Assembly (NCBI GenBank): GCA_937974245.1
Contig: CALJKV010000023.1
Coordinates: 19,205-83,204 of the forward strand
Origin: an uncultured Chloroflexota bacterium
GTDB lineage: Bacteria; Chloroflexota; Anaerolineae; Aggregatilineales; Phototrophicaceae
Direction: 5' to 3'
DNA length: 64,000 nt
A model generated the notes under the pieces. The model did no database searches and was not told the DNA's origin. It saw nothing but the letters and a program-made list of their open reading frames with translations. Positions 52,215 to 61,165 of this stretch are shown here, piece after piece. Both the position numbers and the translations under genes were made by a program. The stretch's first letter is position 1. Each line of letters begins with the position of its first letter.

Positions 52215-52565
52215 TTATTTCGGGCGAGTGTCATCAAATCGTGGCCGGAAACTGGCATCTCCATCATCAATGTAGAGAATAAATTCATGCGCACTGGCAC
52301 CATCCCACAGGCGAACCAGACACAATCCCAGGTTATTGACCCTGTGGAGCCACGGATCCAACTCGTTCAGCCGTTCCTTATTGTCGCTCTTGGATAAGGT
52401 TATTTCATTGCCTTCGTCAAATATGACCTTAAATTGCTGAAATTCTGGGGTTGGCTCAAAGTGAGCACTAAACTAGAACATGTCTTGATCAAAGATTTCT
52501 AATCTACCGATCAAAGTTTCACCCTTACGAAGCTCCCAGACATCTTCGGAAATCTCATTTTCCAT
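52215..52565 (-). pseudogene. Short gene with internal stop, downstream of ubiE
   Basis: A 116-codon frame on the minus strand, starting at ATG 52565 after a strong GGGGGGAG site. It reads MENEISEDVWELRKGETLIGRLEIFDQDMF, a TAG at 52473-52475, then FSAHFEPTPEFQQFKVIFDEGN...WLHRVNNLGLCLVRLWDG...FILYIDDGDASFRPRF. The TAG probably replaces a Trp codon. The fold is like small actinobacterial proteins of unknown function ('W.L...G..vG.i...d.d..w..g.fep...F'). It is three bases from the ubiE stop, so it belongs to the same operon. Confidence 0.75.
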
Positions 52566-52567
52566 TA

Positions 52568-53275
52568 TTACTTCTCCCCCCAATGGACGGCCATTGTGCC
52601 GAACATGAAGGTTGTATACTGCACATTCCGCAGCCCGGCGTCACGCATGAGAGCAGCCAGTTCGCCCGGCGTTTTGAAGGCCTGCGTCGAACTCGGCAGG
52701 TATTGATAAGCATCCGCGCCGTTTTTCCCGGCGACGATACGGCCCAGTGTCGGAATGATGTAACGCAGGTGGATTTCGATGAACGGGCGCAAGATGTTGG
52801 CAGGGGGAGGGGAGCTATCCAGCACGACGACCCGCCCGCCGGGTTTGAGGACACGAAGCTGCTCGATGAACATACGGGGGATGTCTATTACATTCCGCGC
52901 CAGGTAGCCGGATGTCACCGCATCAAAGGTGTTATCCGGGAACGGCAGGTTAAGCGCGTCCGCCCCGGCCCAACCGACCCGATCTCCCATAGGTAATCCC
53001 TGGCCGACACGCATCATCGGCAGCGAGAAATCCGCGCCCACCGCCTGTATCGCAGGAACTGCCCTGACCGCTTCAAAAGCGATGTCTCCCGTCCCCGTGG
53101 CGAGGTCGAGCAGCTTGCCGCCAGGGGGCAGATTCGCCTGCTGGACGACGAAACGCCGCCAGCGCATGTCCTGGCCGAAGGTCATCAGCCGGTTCATCAG
53201 GTTGTAGCGCCCCGCGATACGCCCGAACATATCCTGAACGTAGTCCGCGCGGTCTTTTCCAGTCAGATGTGCCAT
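52568..53275 (-). CDS. ubiE: Demethylmenaquinone methyltransferase (UbiE/MenG)
   Basis: A 235-residue SAM-dependent methyltransferase, last step of menaquinone synthesis. Motif I is LLDLATGTGDIAFEAV, and UbiE-specific segments include YNLMNRLMTFGQDMRWRR, GWAGADALNLPFPDNTFDAVTSGY and LVLKPGGRVVVLDSSPP. The Asp in the DALNLPF segment contacts SAM. It follows ubiA by about 25 bases on the minus strand. Confidence 0.95.
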   Translation of the reverse strand: MAHLTGKDRADYVQDMFGRIAGRYNLMNRLMTFGQDMRWRRFVVQQANLPPGGKLLDLATGTGDIAFEAVRAVPAIQAVGADFSLPMMRVGQGLPMGDRVGWAGADALNLPFPDNTFDAVTSGYLARNVIDIPRMFIEQLRVLKPGGRVVVLDSSPPPANILRPFIEIHLRYIIPTLGRIVAGKNGADAYQYLPSSTQAFKTPGELAALMRDAGLRNVQYTTFMFGTMAVHWGEK

Positions 53276-53299
53276 ATATTTATCTCAGTCTTGTGGATG

Positions 53300-54205
53300 T
53301 CAGATTATCAGCGCCAGGAACGTCCCGGCGAATAGCGTCAGGGCGATATACGAGTTGAGATTGAAAAACGCCACATTCAGGCGCGACAGGTCATCCGGCT
53401 TCACGATGCTGTTCTCGTAGACGAGCAGACCCGCAACGATCACCAGCCCGACCCAGAACGGCCATGCCAGCCCCATCACCAGCCCCAGCAGAATCAACAC
53501 CAGTACGGTCAGAACATGGTTGGCCTTCGCCATGAACAGTCCGTTCGCCATCCCCCGGCGGCTCGGCCAGGAGAACAACCCTTCTTGCCGGTCATGCTCC
53601 ACATCCTGACAGGCATATATGAGATCAAAACCGCCAATCCAGAAAGTGACGGCGAACATCAGCAGCCACGCCGGGAGGTCAGAAGGCGCGAAAATACTCC
53701 CGGCCACAGCGACCCAGCCACCCATCGGCGCGAGTCCATCCGTAAACCCCAGAATCCAGTGGCACAGCGTGGTAAAGCGCTTGCTGTACGAGTACCCCAG
53801 CAGGAACACCACAGCACCGGGGAAGAGCGCCAGCGCCAGCGGGTTGAGCAGTGCCGCTGAGAGCGCCAGCAGCAGCAGCGACAGCACGGCGAAAGCGGCG
53901 ATGATCCGCGAACTGAGCGCCCCGGTGACCGAAGGCCGTTTGACGGTACGCGGGTTCGTGGCATCAAAGCGCCGGTCAGCCAGGCGGTTGACGGCAAATG
54001 CCAGCGTTCGTGCTGAAGCCATCGCCACTGTCACCCAGAAAAATTGGTGGAACGTCGGCAGCCCTCGCGCTGCCAGCACCATACCCAGATAAGCGAACGG
54101 CAGCGCGAAAATGGTATGCTCAAATTTAATGAGTTCCAGGAAAGTGCGAATCTTCGCCAGAAGTGTGTCGTTTCCGATGGTTGGTTGTGAGGCCGTATTT
54201 GCCAT
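53300..54205 (-). CDS. ubiA: UbiA-family prenyltransferase
   Basis: A 301-residue membrane prenyltransferase with eight or nine helices. The two Asp-rich motifs are NRLADRRFDATNPRTVKR (normally NDxxDxxxD) and YACQDVEHDR, the Mg-diphosphate binding sites. It attaches the polyprenyl tail to an aromatic precursor; in the futalosine route this would be MqnP on a hydroxynaphthoate-type substrate. The ATG 54205 has AGAGGGA; the frame also reaches 54223. Confidence 0.93.
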   Translation of the reverse strand: MANTASQPTIGNDTLLAKIRTFLELIKFEHTIFALPFAYLGMVLAARGLPTFHQFFWVTVAMASARTLAFAVNRLADRRFDATNPRTVKRPSVTGALSSRIIAAFAVLSLLLLALSAALLNPLALALFPGAVVFLLGYSYSKRFTTLCHWILGFTDGLAPMGGWVAVAGSIFAPSDLPAWLLMFAVTFWIGGFDLIYACQDVEHDRQEGLFSWPSRRGMANGLFMAKANHVLTVLVLILLGLVMGLAWPFWVGLVIVAGLLVYENSIVKPDDLSRLNVAFFNLNSYIALTLFAGTFLALII

Positions 54206-54251
54206 TTTCCCTCTTTTTGTCAACTGCCGGGATGCGCTCCGGCGCAGTCGT

Positions 54252-54560
54252 TTAGAACATATTCCCCATCGCCAGCAGTTCGATAATCAAATCGAAATCA
54301 TCCTCCGGCGCTGTCCGGTTGCGCTTGATGTGTCGACACACCACGCAACGATGCACAATAATAGTCTCGCCGCTTTTCTGTTCCGCGCCCACCGGCTCCA
54401 TCAGCCCGCCGCAGTCCGCCGCCCGGTCACCGGGATTCACGTCCACATGCTTGCTCCACAGGCAAACCGGGCAGTGGTTGGTATAGCCGTCGCCCGTGAC
54501 CTGTGCGCCGCAGTGTTCGCAGGTAAAATCTTCAATTCGCCGCTGGAATTTCCGTGACAT
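54252..54560 (-). CDS. RNHCP-domain protein
   Basis: A 102-residue zinc-finger-like protein. It begins RRIEDFTCEHCGAQV and has two CxxC pairs (CEHC and CPVC), then HVDVNPGDRAADCGGLMEP and HRCVVCRHIKRNR. The four pairs of Cys/His fit the RNHCP domain; its role is unknown but a nucleic-acid or modification function is often suspected. It lies between dinB and ubiA in the menaquinone cluster. Confidence 0.75.
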   Translation of the reverse strand: MSRKFQRRIEDFTCEHCGAQVTGDGYTNHCPVCLWSKHVDVNPGDRAADCGGLMEPVGAEQKSGETIIVHRCVVCRHIKRNRTAPEDDFDLIIELLAMGNMF

Positions 54561-54580
54561 CCGCCAAACAGCCTGCCCGA

Positions 54581-55081
54581 TTACGCCTGCTCAATCAGGT
54601 AAAAGAGCATATCCTGCTCAACAGTCTCGACGCCAAAGTGTCGATTCAGCAGCGTCAGAATCTGCGCCCGGTGGTCGGTTGCATGATTGGCAACGTGCAG
54701 CAGCAGTTCCCAGCGACGCAGGGAAAAGTGCAGTTCCCGGCTCTGGATTTCACTGTGGACGATCTCATCCAGTTGTTCCTGGTCAAGCGAGTGAATGTAG
54801 TCCAGGACTTCTACCTTGACAGCATCCCATTTCACTTTGGTCGCTGCGGGAGTGGGGTAGTCGTCGAATAACAGGTTAGGCGACACTGCTTCACCTCGGA
54901 CACGCTGCATCCAGCGTCGTTCGGCGCTCATCATGTGGACAACATGGTTGCGGATCGAACCGCTTGAATAGCCAGTATCCTGGGTAAACTGTTCGTCGGT
55001 TAACTGCATGATGCAGTCCCACACTTTTTCAGAGGCCCAATAAGAGTAATCATACAGTCGGCGGATTGAGTCGGCGTTCAT
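54581..55081 (-). CDS. DinB-family protein
   Basis: A 166-residue four-helix-bundle protein. The three metal-binding His residues are at HVVHMMSAERRW, and in LLHVANHATDHRAQI (two His). DinB/YfiT proteins use Zn2+ or Ni2+ and often transfer bacillithiol or mycothiol, but many are uncharacterised. ATG 55081 overlaps the ubiD stop by four bases. It is thus translated with ubiD. Confidence 0.82.
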   Translation of the reverse strand: MNADSIRRLYDYSYWASEKVWDCIMQLTDEQFTQDTGYSSGSIRNHVVHMMSAERRWMQRVRGEAVSPNLLFDDYPTPAATKVKWDAVKVEVLDYIHSLDQEQLDEIVHSEIQSRELHFSLRRWELLLHVANHATDHRAQILTLLNRHFGVETVEQDMLFYLIEQA

Positions 55082-56892
55082 TTTATCCCGTAGTCTTTCC
55101 ATTTTTTGTCTACCAGCGCCACGATTTCCGGCGACATAGCGACCTCCTGCGGCCAACCGCGAGGGTAGCCGTCTTCAGCGGTTTTACTGGTGGCATCCAG
55201 GCCAATCTGCCCGCGAGGCTGGTCGTTCGCCATGTCATACGGGTTCACCGGCCCGCCTTTGATTTCGATGTCGCGCCGCCAGTCCACATTACCCAATGCC
55301 CGCCAGGCCACATCCGACAGATTATGCACATCCACGAAATCATCCAGGATGACAATATTATAGTCTGGCGCGACTTCCCACAAGGCACGCATCGCCGCCT
55401 TGGGCTGTTGCCGCCCCTTATCAAGCGCCACGATAATCGTCTGGTGGGTTTCCGTCCATTGTTCCCCCACCAACGACGCGATTTGTTCTGCTGGCAGCGG
55501 GGCGGGTGGCGCAAAAGATGGGCGTTCCGGTTTGCGGGTTGCATCCAGGCCGATTTTCCCGCCATACGAATCGAATATCGCTGAGTGGTCGAGCTGGTCT
55601 ACCGCGCCATCCACGATGGTAACATCACGCCGCCAATCCACGGTTTCCAGTACCCGCGCCGTGACTTCAGCCATGTTCTGCACATTTACATCGCCATCCA
55701 CAATGATGAATCCTTTGGTGAGCATCATCAGCCCCAGTCCCCACAGGCCGTACATGATCTTCTGCGCATGGCCGGGGTACTTCTTCTTGATACTGACGAC
55801 GACCAGATTGTGGAAAACGCCTTCCGGCGGCATGTTCACATCCACGATTTCGCCCATGAACAGTTTCATCAGCGGCAGGAACAGGCGCTCGGTGGCCTTG
55901 CCCATCCAGACATCTTCCTGCGGCGGCTTGCCCACGATGGTTGTCGGGTAGATCGCATCAGCGCGGTGGGTGATGGCGGTCACGTGCATCACCGGGAACA
56001 GGTCTTGCGGGGTATAGAAGCCGGTATGATCGCCAAAAGGCCCTTCCATACGGTGTTCGTTAGGGTCGAACCAGCCTTCGATCACGATTTCTGCGTCGGC
56101 GGGAACTTCCAAATCCTGCGATACACATTTGACGAATTCTACCGGCCTGCCGCGCAGCCACCCCGCTAACAGGTATTCATCAATATTAGGAGGAAGCGGT
56201 GCTGAACCACACCACATCGCCGCCGGGTCGCCGCCCAGTACAATCGCCACCGGAACACGCTGCTCGCCCAGTTCTTTGCCCGATTCCTGGTGTTCCTTTC
56301 CACCCTTATGTCGCTGCCAGTGCAAACCGAGCGTCTGCCCGTCGTACACCTGGATGCGATACATGCCTACATTACGGATACCTGTACCCGGCTCGCGGGT
56401 GATGACGGACGTAAGCGTGATATATTTACCGCCGTCATCCGGCCAGCACTTGAGTATTGGCAGGATATTCACATCCGGATTTTCGGTAATCACGACTTCC
56501 TGCACCGGAGCTTTCTTGGTCACACTCGGCCCCAGTCCAACACTGCGCAGCGCCCCCAATACTTCCCCAGCCCGGCCCATCATCGCGCCCAGGCCTTTCG
56601 GCAATTTGAGGTCAATCAGTTTCCCCAGGCGCTGGTTGAGTTCATCCAGGTCTTCAACGCCCAACGCCCAGGCCGCCCGGCGCGGGTTACCGTATAAGTT
56701 TATCGCCAACGGGAATTGGCTGCCCTCCACATGCTCGAACAGCAGCGCCTTGTTCTTTTTGTGCGGCATCTTAGAGACGCGATCCGTGATTTCGGTGATT
56801 TCCAGTTCCGCACTCACCGGCGTGCTAACGCGCACGATTTCGCCGGCTTCTTCCAGCCGGACAATAAACTCATCCAGTCGTCGGTAGACCAT
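55078..56892 (-). CDS. ubiD: UbiD-family decarboxylase
   Basis: A 604-residue prenyl-FMN-dependent decarboxylase, probably of the menaquinone branch (MqnL-like). The active-site region includes RNVGMYRIQVYDGQTLGLHW, IVIEGWFDPNEHRMEGPFGDHTGFY with the catalytic Glu-Arg-Glu, and DVWMGKATERLFLPLM. The start at 56892 has an AAGGGAG site; the frame extends to 56928. It removes the carboxyl group from a hydroxynaphthoate-type precursor after prenylation, or before it. UbiX (50798-51391) provides its cofactor. Confidence 0.94.
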   Translation of the reverse strand: MVYRRLDEFIVRLEEAGEIVRVSTPVSAELEITEITDRVSKMPHKKNKALLFEHVEGSQFPLAINLYGNPRRAAWALGVEDLDELNQRLGKLIDLKLPKGLGAMMGRAGEVLGALRSVGLGPSVTKKAPVQEVVITENPDVNILPILKCWPDDGGKYITLTSVITREPGTGIRNVGMYRIQVYDGQTLGLHWQRHKGGKEHQESGKELGEQRVPVAIVLGGDPAAMWCGSAPLPPNIDEYLLAGWLRGRPVEFVKCVSQDLEVPADAEIVIEGWFDPNEHRMEGPFGDHTGFYTPQDLFPVMHVTAITHRADAIYPTTIVGKPPQEDVWMGKATERLFLPLMKLFMGEIVDVNMPPEGVFHNLVVVSIKKKYPGHAQKIMYGLWGLGLMMLTKGFIIVDGDVNVQNMAEVTARVLETVDWRRDVTIVDGAVDQLDHSAIFDSYGGKIGLDATRKPERPSFAPPAPLPAEQIASLVGEQWTETHQTIIVALDKGRQQPKAAMRALWEVAPDYNIVILDDFVDVHNLSDVAWRALGNVDWRRDIEIKGGPVNPYDMANDQPRGQIGLDATSKTAEDGYPRGWPQEVAMSPEIVALVDKKWKDYGIK

Positions 56893-57038
56893 ACACGCTC
56901 CCTTAAACAATACACAAGGGGTTTTCACCCCTTGCTGGCTTGCAGCAACAAACTTTCATAACGTTCAATTTGTTATGAATATCACGAACCCATTATAGCC
57001 AGAAGCATTTTACCAGGCAATGAGAAGTTGCTAAGTGC

Positions 57039-57044
57039 TATAAT
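57039..57044 (+). promoter_or_regulatory. Putative -10 box of the SDR gene
   Basis: TATAAT lies 61 bases before the SDR start at 57105. No strong -35 is seen. Confidence 0.35.
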
Positions 57045-57104
57045 TCTAACATACGGTTGAGAGCATCAAGGGTAGATTACTAAACGGAAGGAACTCTTAC
57101 AAGC

Positions 57105-57857
57105 ATGTTTAGCGTAAATCTCAAAGGCAAAGTGGCTTTAGTCACCGGGGCGGGGCGCGGAATCGGGCGGGCTATGGCACAGGGGTTATCCGACGCAGGC
57201 GCAATCGTCGCCGTTAACGATATTGACGCCACCAGTGCCGCCATAACCTGTGGCATCCTGAACAGCGATACGAACCCTTATGTGGCTGATGTGGCCGACC
57301 CGCAGGCAGTGCAAGGGATGGTTGATCGGATTATAAGTGATTTTGGCCGTCTGGACATCGTGATTAACAACGCAGCCGTTGAGCCATTTGCGTCGATTCT
57401 GGAGATGTCTATCCAGGACTGGCAATGGGCGTTGGATGTCAATCTGAGCGCCATATTCTATATCAGTCAGGTCGCCGGGCGCATCATGAAGGCGGCGGGG
57501 GGCGGCGTCATAGTCAATATCGGCTCAATTGCCGGGCATAACATCCCGATTGCGCTGCGTTCCGGGTATGTCGCCAGCAAAGCCGGGCTGATCGGTTTCA
57601 CACGGGAATGCGCCCGCGAATTTGCGGCCTACAACATCCGGGTGAATACCGTGTGTCCGGGCGTGATCGAAACCGAAATGACGGCGCACCTGCGCGAGAA
57701 TAAGCAACAGATGGCGAAATGGCTGGCAGACATTCCCCAGGGACGCCTGGGCATCCCCGAAGATGTCGTCGGCCTGGTGCTGTTCCTGTGTTCGGATGGC
57801 GCACGCTACCTGACCGGGCAGGCCATTAATGTGGACGGCGGCAAGGTCATGATGTAG
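57105..57857 (+). CDS. Short-chain dehydrogenase/reductase
   Basis: A 250-residue classical SDR. The NAD(P) loop is VTGAGRGIGRAMAQ, NNAAVEP follows, the catalytic Ser lies in NIGSIAG, the Tyr-Lys pair in SGYVASKAG, and it ends GQAINVDGGKVMM. It oxidises or reduces a sugar or alcohol. Its position next to a sugar ABC importer, although convergent with it, suggests a role in sugar catabolism, which is an inference. Confidence 0.92.
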   Translation: MFSVNLKGKVALVTGAGRGIGRAMAQGLSDAGAIVAVNDIDATSAAITCGILNSDTNPYVADVADPQAVQGMVDRIISDFGRLDIVINNAAVEPFASILEMSIQDWQWALDVNLSAIFYISQVAGRIMKAAGGGVIVNIGSIAGHNIPIALRSGYVASKAGLIGFTRECAREFAAYNIRVNTVCPGVIETEMTAHLRENKQQMAKWLADIPQGRLGIPEDVVGLVLFLCSDGARYLTGQAINVDGGKVMM

Positions 57858-57865
57858 GCAAATAA

Positions 57866-57896
57866 GGGGAGTGGCAAACCGCTTCTCCCTATTTTT
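57866..57896. terminator. Putative terminator after the SDR gene
   Basis: GGGAG pairs with CTCCC, and GG/CC pairs inside, with an internal loop; ATTTTT follows. It may end the SDR gene and also overlaps the end of the convergent permease gene. Confidence 0.5.
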
Positions 57897-58767
57897 CTGA
57901 ACCCAATGTCAACCCCTGGATGAAGTAGCGCTGCAAGAAGATGAATACCAGTACCGTTGGCAGGGTCGAGATCAGTGCCCCGGACGTAATCACCGGCCAA
58001 TTGGTATTGAACTGGCCTTTGAGCGTGGCTAGCCCGGCTGTCACCGGCTTGAGCGAATCGGATTGCAGCAGAATGATTGCCCACAGGTAGTCATTGAATA
58101 TCCAGGTGAATTCCAGCGTTGCCAGGGCAGCCATCGCCGGCAGACTCAGCGGCAGCATGATCCGCCAGTACATGAGAAATTCGCCAGCGCCGTCTACACG
58201 GGCGGCGTCGAAAATCTCACTTGGCACAGTCCGCATGAAGTTCCGCAGCACGAACGTGCAGAAACCCATCTGGAACGCAGTGTGAATCAGGATCAACGCC
58301 AATTGCGTATCGTACAAACGCAGGCTGTTGGTCAGCCGGAAGACCGGGAGGAGCAAAATCTGGAAGGGGAGCATCGTCCCGGCAATGAACATAAAATAGA
58401 TGGGCAGATTCAGCCTGAACTTGTAGCGTGCCAGCGCATACGCCCCCAACGATGACAGGAACAATGTGCCAATCAGTGATGGAATCGTGATCTTGAAGCT
58501 GTTCCCCAGGTAAACAGAGACTCTCGCCTGGTTCCACGCCTGGTCAAAATTTTCCAGCGTAATTTCCTGGGGGAGCGTCCAGAAACCGTGAGTCGAAATG
58601 TCATCCATGGTACGGAAAGATGTGACAACTGCGGCGATAATCGGCAGCAGCCACAGCAGCGCCCAGGCGATCAGGAAAATGTGCATGACCGTGCTGCGCC
58701 AGATGCTGGATGAACCGGCAGGACGGCTGGTAGTCGGTTTTTCGAGTGGTTGGACAGCAGTACTCAT
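57889..58767 (-). CDS. Sugar ABC transporter permease 2 (MalG-like)
   Basis: A 292-residue permease of the CUT1 type with six hydrophobic helices. The EAA motif reads EIFDAARVDGAGEFLMYWRIMLPLSLPAM, the contact with the ATPase. It is the last gene of the importer operon, 11 bases after the first permease gene. No ATPase gene is present, so a shared MsmK/MalK-type ATPase must be encoded elsewhere. Confidence 0.93.
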   Translation of the reverse strand: MSTAVQPLEKPTTSRPAGSSSIWRSTVMHIFLIAWALLWLLPIIAAVVTSFRTMDDISTHGFWTLPQEITLENFDQAWNQARVSVYLGNSFKITIPSLIGTLFLSSLGAYALARYKFRLNLPIYFMFIAGTMLPFQILLLPVFRLTNSLRLYDTQLALILIHTAFQMGFCTFVLRNFMRTVPSEIFDAARVDGAGEFLMYWRIMLPLSLPAMAALATLEFTWIFNDYLWAIILLQSDSLKPVTAGLATLKGQFNTNWPVITSGALISTLPTVLVFIFLQRYFIQGLTLGSEK

Positions 58768-58778
58768 GGTATTCGTTC

Positions 58779-59687
58779 CTAATATTCCAACTCGTCTTTA
58801 ATCACGCGGGATAGATAGAAGATGATGAAAACCATGCTGATGGCGAACAATACTACCGCGATAGCTGCCCCATACCCCATACGGTAATTGTTAAAAGCCT
58901 CGATATACATAAAATTCGCCAGCACCTGTGTGCTTTGTGCGCCGCGGGTCATTATGGATACCAGGTCAAATGCGCGCAAAGAGTCGATGATCGAAATCAC
59001 GACGACGATGGTGGTGACGGGTGCTAGCAGCGGTAGGATCACCCGCCGGAAGAGCTGCCAGCGGTTGGCGCCATCCACCCGCGCCGCATCTACAAAGCTG
59101 GGGTCAATATTCTTCAGCCCGGCCAGGTACAAGACCATAACGTACCCAACTTGCCGCCAGGCTGCGGCGATAATCACGCACCAGATCGCCAGCCCCCGGT
59201 CACCCAGCCAGCCTGGTGGGTCCTCCACGCCAATGATGGAGAGAAAGCCATTGATCAGCCCGGCACGCGGATGATACACCCAACCCCATATCAGGCCAAT
59301 CACCGTTAACGAAATGACGAGCGGTGAGTAGAAACTGATTTTATACCAGCGACCGCCACGCATTTCGTTGTTAAAGACCATCGCCAACCCCAGCCCGGCG
59401 CTGGTCGGTATGGTGATGAATACGACAACCCAGCGCAAATTGTTGATAAGCGCCTCGCTGAAGGTGCGATCTTTCGTGAACAGGTATTGGAAATTATCCA
59501 GAAAAATGAACTTGGGGTAGGGGTCTATCCCATCCCAATTGGTCATACTCAGATAAAAGGTGTAAAACGTTGGCGCAATAATCCAGACAAAATACACTGC
59601 CAACGGAACCAGCAAAAAAAGATAAGGTGTCCAATCAATGCGCCGTTTTGTCCGGGTATTACGGGTTACACTGGCAGCCTGAGCCAT
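58779..59687 (-). CDS. Sugar ABC transporter permease 1 (MalF-like)
   Basis: A 302-residue CUT1 permease, partner of the previous gene. It has six helices and the EAA motif SFVDAARVDGANRWQLFRRVILPLLAPV. N-terminal basic residues precede the first helix (RIDWTPYLFLLVPLAVYFVWI). It starts 126 bases after the binding-protein gene; a strong stem-loop occupies the gap. Confidence 0.93.
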   Translation of the reverse strand: MAQAASVTRNTRTKRRIDWTPYLFLLVPLAVYFVWIIAPTFYTFYLSMTNWDGIDPYPKFIFLDNFQYLFTKDRTFSEALINNLRWVVVFITIPTSAGLGLAMVFNNEMRGGRWYKISFYSPLVISLTVIGLIWGWVYHPRAGLINGFLSIIGVEDPPGWLGDRGLAIWCVIIAAAWRQVGYVMVLYLAGLKNIDPSFVDAARVDGANRWQLFRRVILPLLAPVTTIVVVISIIDSLRAFDLVSIMTRGAQSTQVLANFMYIEAFNNYRMGYGAAIAVVLFAISMVFIIFYLSRVIKDELEY

Positions 59688-59752
59688 TACCCTTTCCCTT
59701 CTGGTAAAAAATCATGTTTTATGTGATAACGGATGCATCCATCCTAGCTGGC

Positions 59753-59785
59753 AGGGCGGGGCCAGCCGCAAGCCAGTCCCGCCCT
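59753..59785 (-). other. Intercistronic stem-loop between binding-protein and permease genes
   Basis: AGGGCGGG and CCCGCCCT form a perfect 8-bp GC stem around 17 bases. Position after the binding-protein gene is where REP-like hairpins often raise the dose of binding protein over permeases. Confidence 0.6.
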
Positions 59786-59813
59786 TATTCAGCCGGATTA
59801 CGATCAGGTGGGT

Positions 59814-61073
59814 TTAGCCACCTTCTTCTTCCAGTACACGCAGCCGTTCGGCTTCCAGGTCTTGCAGAATGGTATCAATGCTGGCGGGATCGTCCCAGAA
59901 GCGCATGAAACCATCCATACCGGCTTCCGCCATCGGCGGTGTGGTATCGCGGTCATAGAACTGCGCCACATAGTCGGCACTCTGGATGAGCGCAATACCC
60001 TTTTGCGTGGGGGCTGCGACGCCCGAAATGTCCACATCGGTACGGGTTGGCAGCCGGCCCAGTTCGTTAAGCGCCATCTGCTGTACTTCCTGCGAACCGA
60101 GGAATGCCAGGAATTCCTGCGCACCCTGCGGGTTACGGGCATTCGCGGAGATGAAGAACCCATCAGTCGGGGCATCTTCACCTACCGGAATGGCGGGATC
60201 AATGATCGGGAAGCGGAAGAAATCGAGGTCATCTTCCATGTCATCCGGGTACGAGTCGACAATGAAAGCGCCCATAAGATACATCGCGGCGCGTTCCTGT
60301 ACCATATCATCTACGGCTTCCTGCCAGTCAAGCGCTGCGGGGTCCTGTACGAAGCAGTTGTGATCGAGCAGTTCCTGCCAGTGGGCGAAGGTCGCTTTGA
60401 CGCGCTCATCCGTGTAGGATTCCTGGAGCAGCATCAGGTTGATATGGAAATCGGGACCATTCGTCCGCATGTTCAGGTAGTCGAACCAGGCGGCAGCCGG
60501 CCAGCGGAAGCGAGCGCCAATAGTGATCGGGGTGATTCCGGCGGCGTTTAGAGCATCGCATGTACCCAGGAAGTCTTCCCAGGTTTCCGGCACTTGCGTG
60601 ATCCCGGCTCTTTCAAACAGGGACGGACGATAGTAAATCGCCCACCAGTAGTAGGAAGTAGGCAGGAAGTACTGGCTGCCACCGACTGTCGCCAGCGCGT
60701 TGAAGCCAGGCGCGTACGACTGGTCAAAGCCATTGGCGGCCCACATATCGGAAAGGTCGAGGATCAGCCCTTTATCAATGAAGAAACGGGCGCGGTTGCC
60801 AGCAAACCAGGTCAACACATCGGGTGACGGTTCGGCAACGAGATAGGCCCGAATGGCCTGTTTGAAGTCCTCATGATTGAGAATGGAATGATTCACCGGC
60901 ATTTCGGGGTGGGCTTCATTCCACAGGGCAACAATCGACTCATCAAAAGCACGCGGAACCGGGTCACTGGAATACGAGTTGTAGCTGACGGAAGTATCCT
61001 GCGCCAGCAGCGGCACCGCGCATACCAGGAGCAGAATAGCCAGAACGAGGTAGGTTTTCTTATGAGAAAGCAT
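59814..61073 (-). CDS. Sugar ABC transporter substrate-binding protein
   Basis: A 419-residue extracytoplasmic sugar-binding protein of the CUT1 family. The signal peptide MLSHKKTYLVLAILLLVCAVPLLA is cleaved after LLA. Unlike the other surface proteins here it lacks a lipobox at a clear position, so it may be a secreted or a loosely held protein. The mature part has typical 'GYEVNHTWFAGNRARF'-type segments, here DVLTWFAGNRARFFIDKG and YYRPSLFERAGITQVPETWEDFL. The ligand is unknown. ATG 61073 has AGGAGA upstream. Confidence 0.9.
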   Translation of the reverse strand: MLSHKKTYLVLAILLLVCAVPLLAQDTSVSYNSYSSDPVPRAFDESIVALWNEAHPEMPVNHSILNHEDFKQAIRAYLVAEPSPDVLTWFAGNRARFFIDKGLILDLSDMWAANGFDQSYAPGFNALATVGGSQYFLPTSYYWWAIYYRPSLFERAGITQVPETWEDFLGTCDALNAAGITPITIGARFRWPAAAWFDYLNMRTNGPDFHINLMLLQESYTDERVKATFAHWQELLDHNCFVQDPAALDWQEAVDDMVQERAAMYLMGAFIVDSYPDDMEDDLDFFRFPIIDPAIPVGEDAPTDGFFISANARNPQGAQEFLAFLGSQEVQQMALNELGRLPTRTDVDISGVAAPTQKGIALIQSADYVAQFYDRDTTPPMAEAGMDGFMRFWDDPASIDTILQDLEAERLRVLEEEGG

Positions 61074-61165
61074 GTGGTTATATCTCCTGAACAATAACTC
61101 AGACTAAACTAAAATCGGACTACTAATTTGCAGGGTGGTTGTCTCCTTTCATCGCTGAACTGCTT

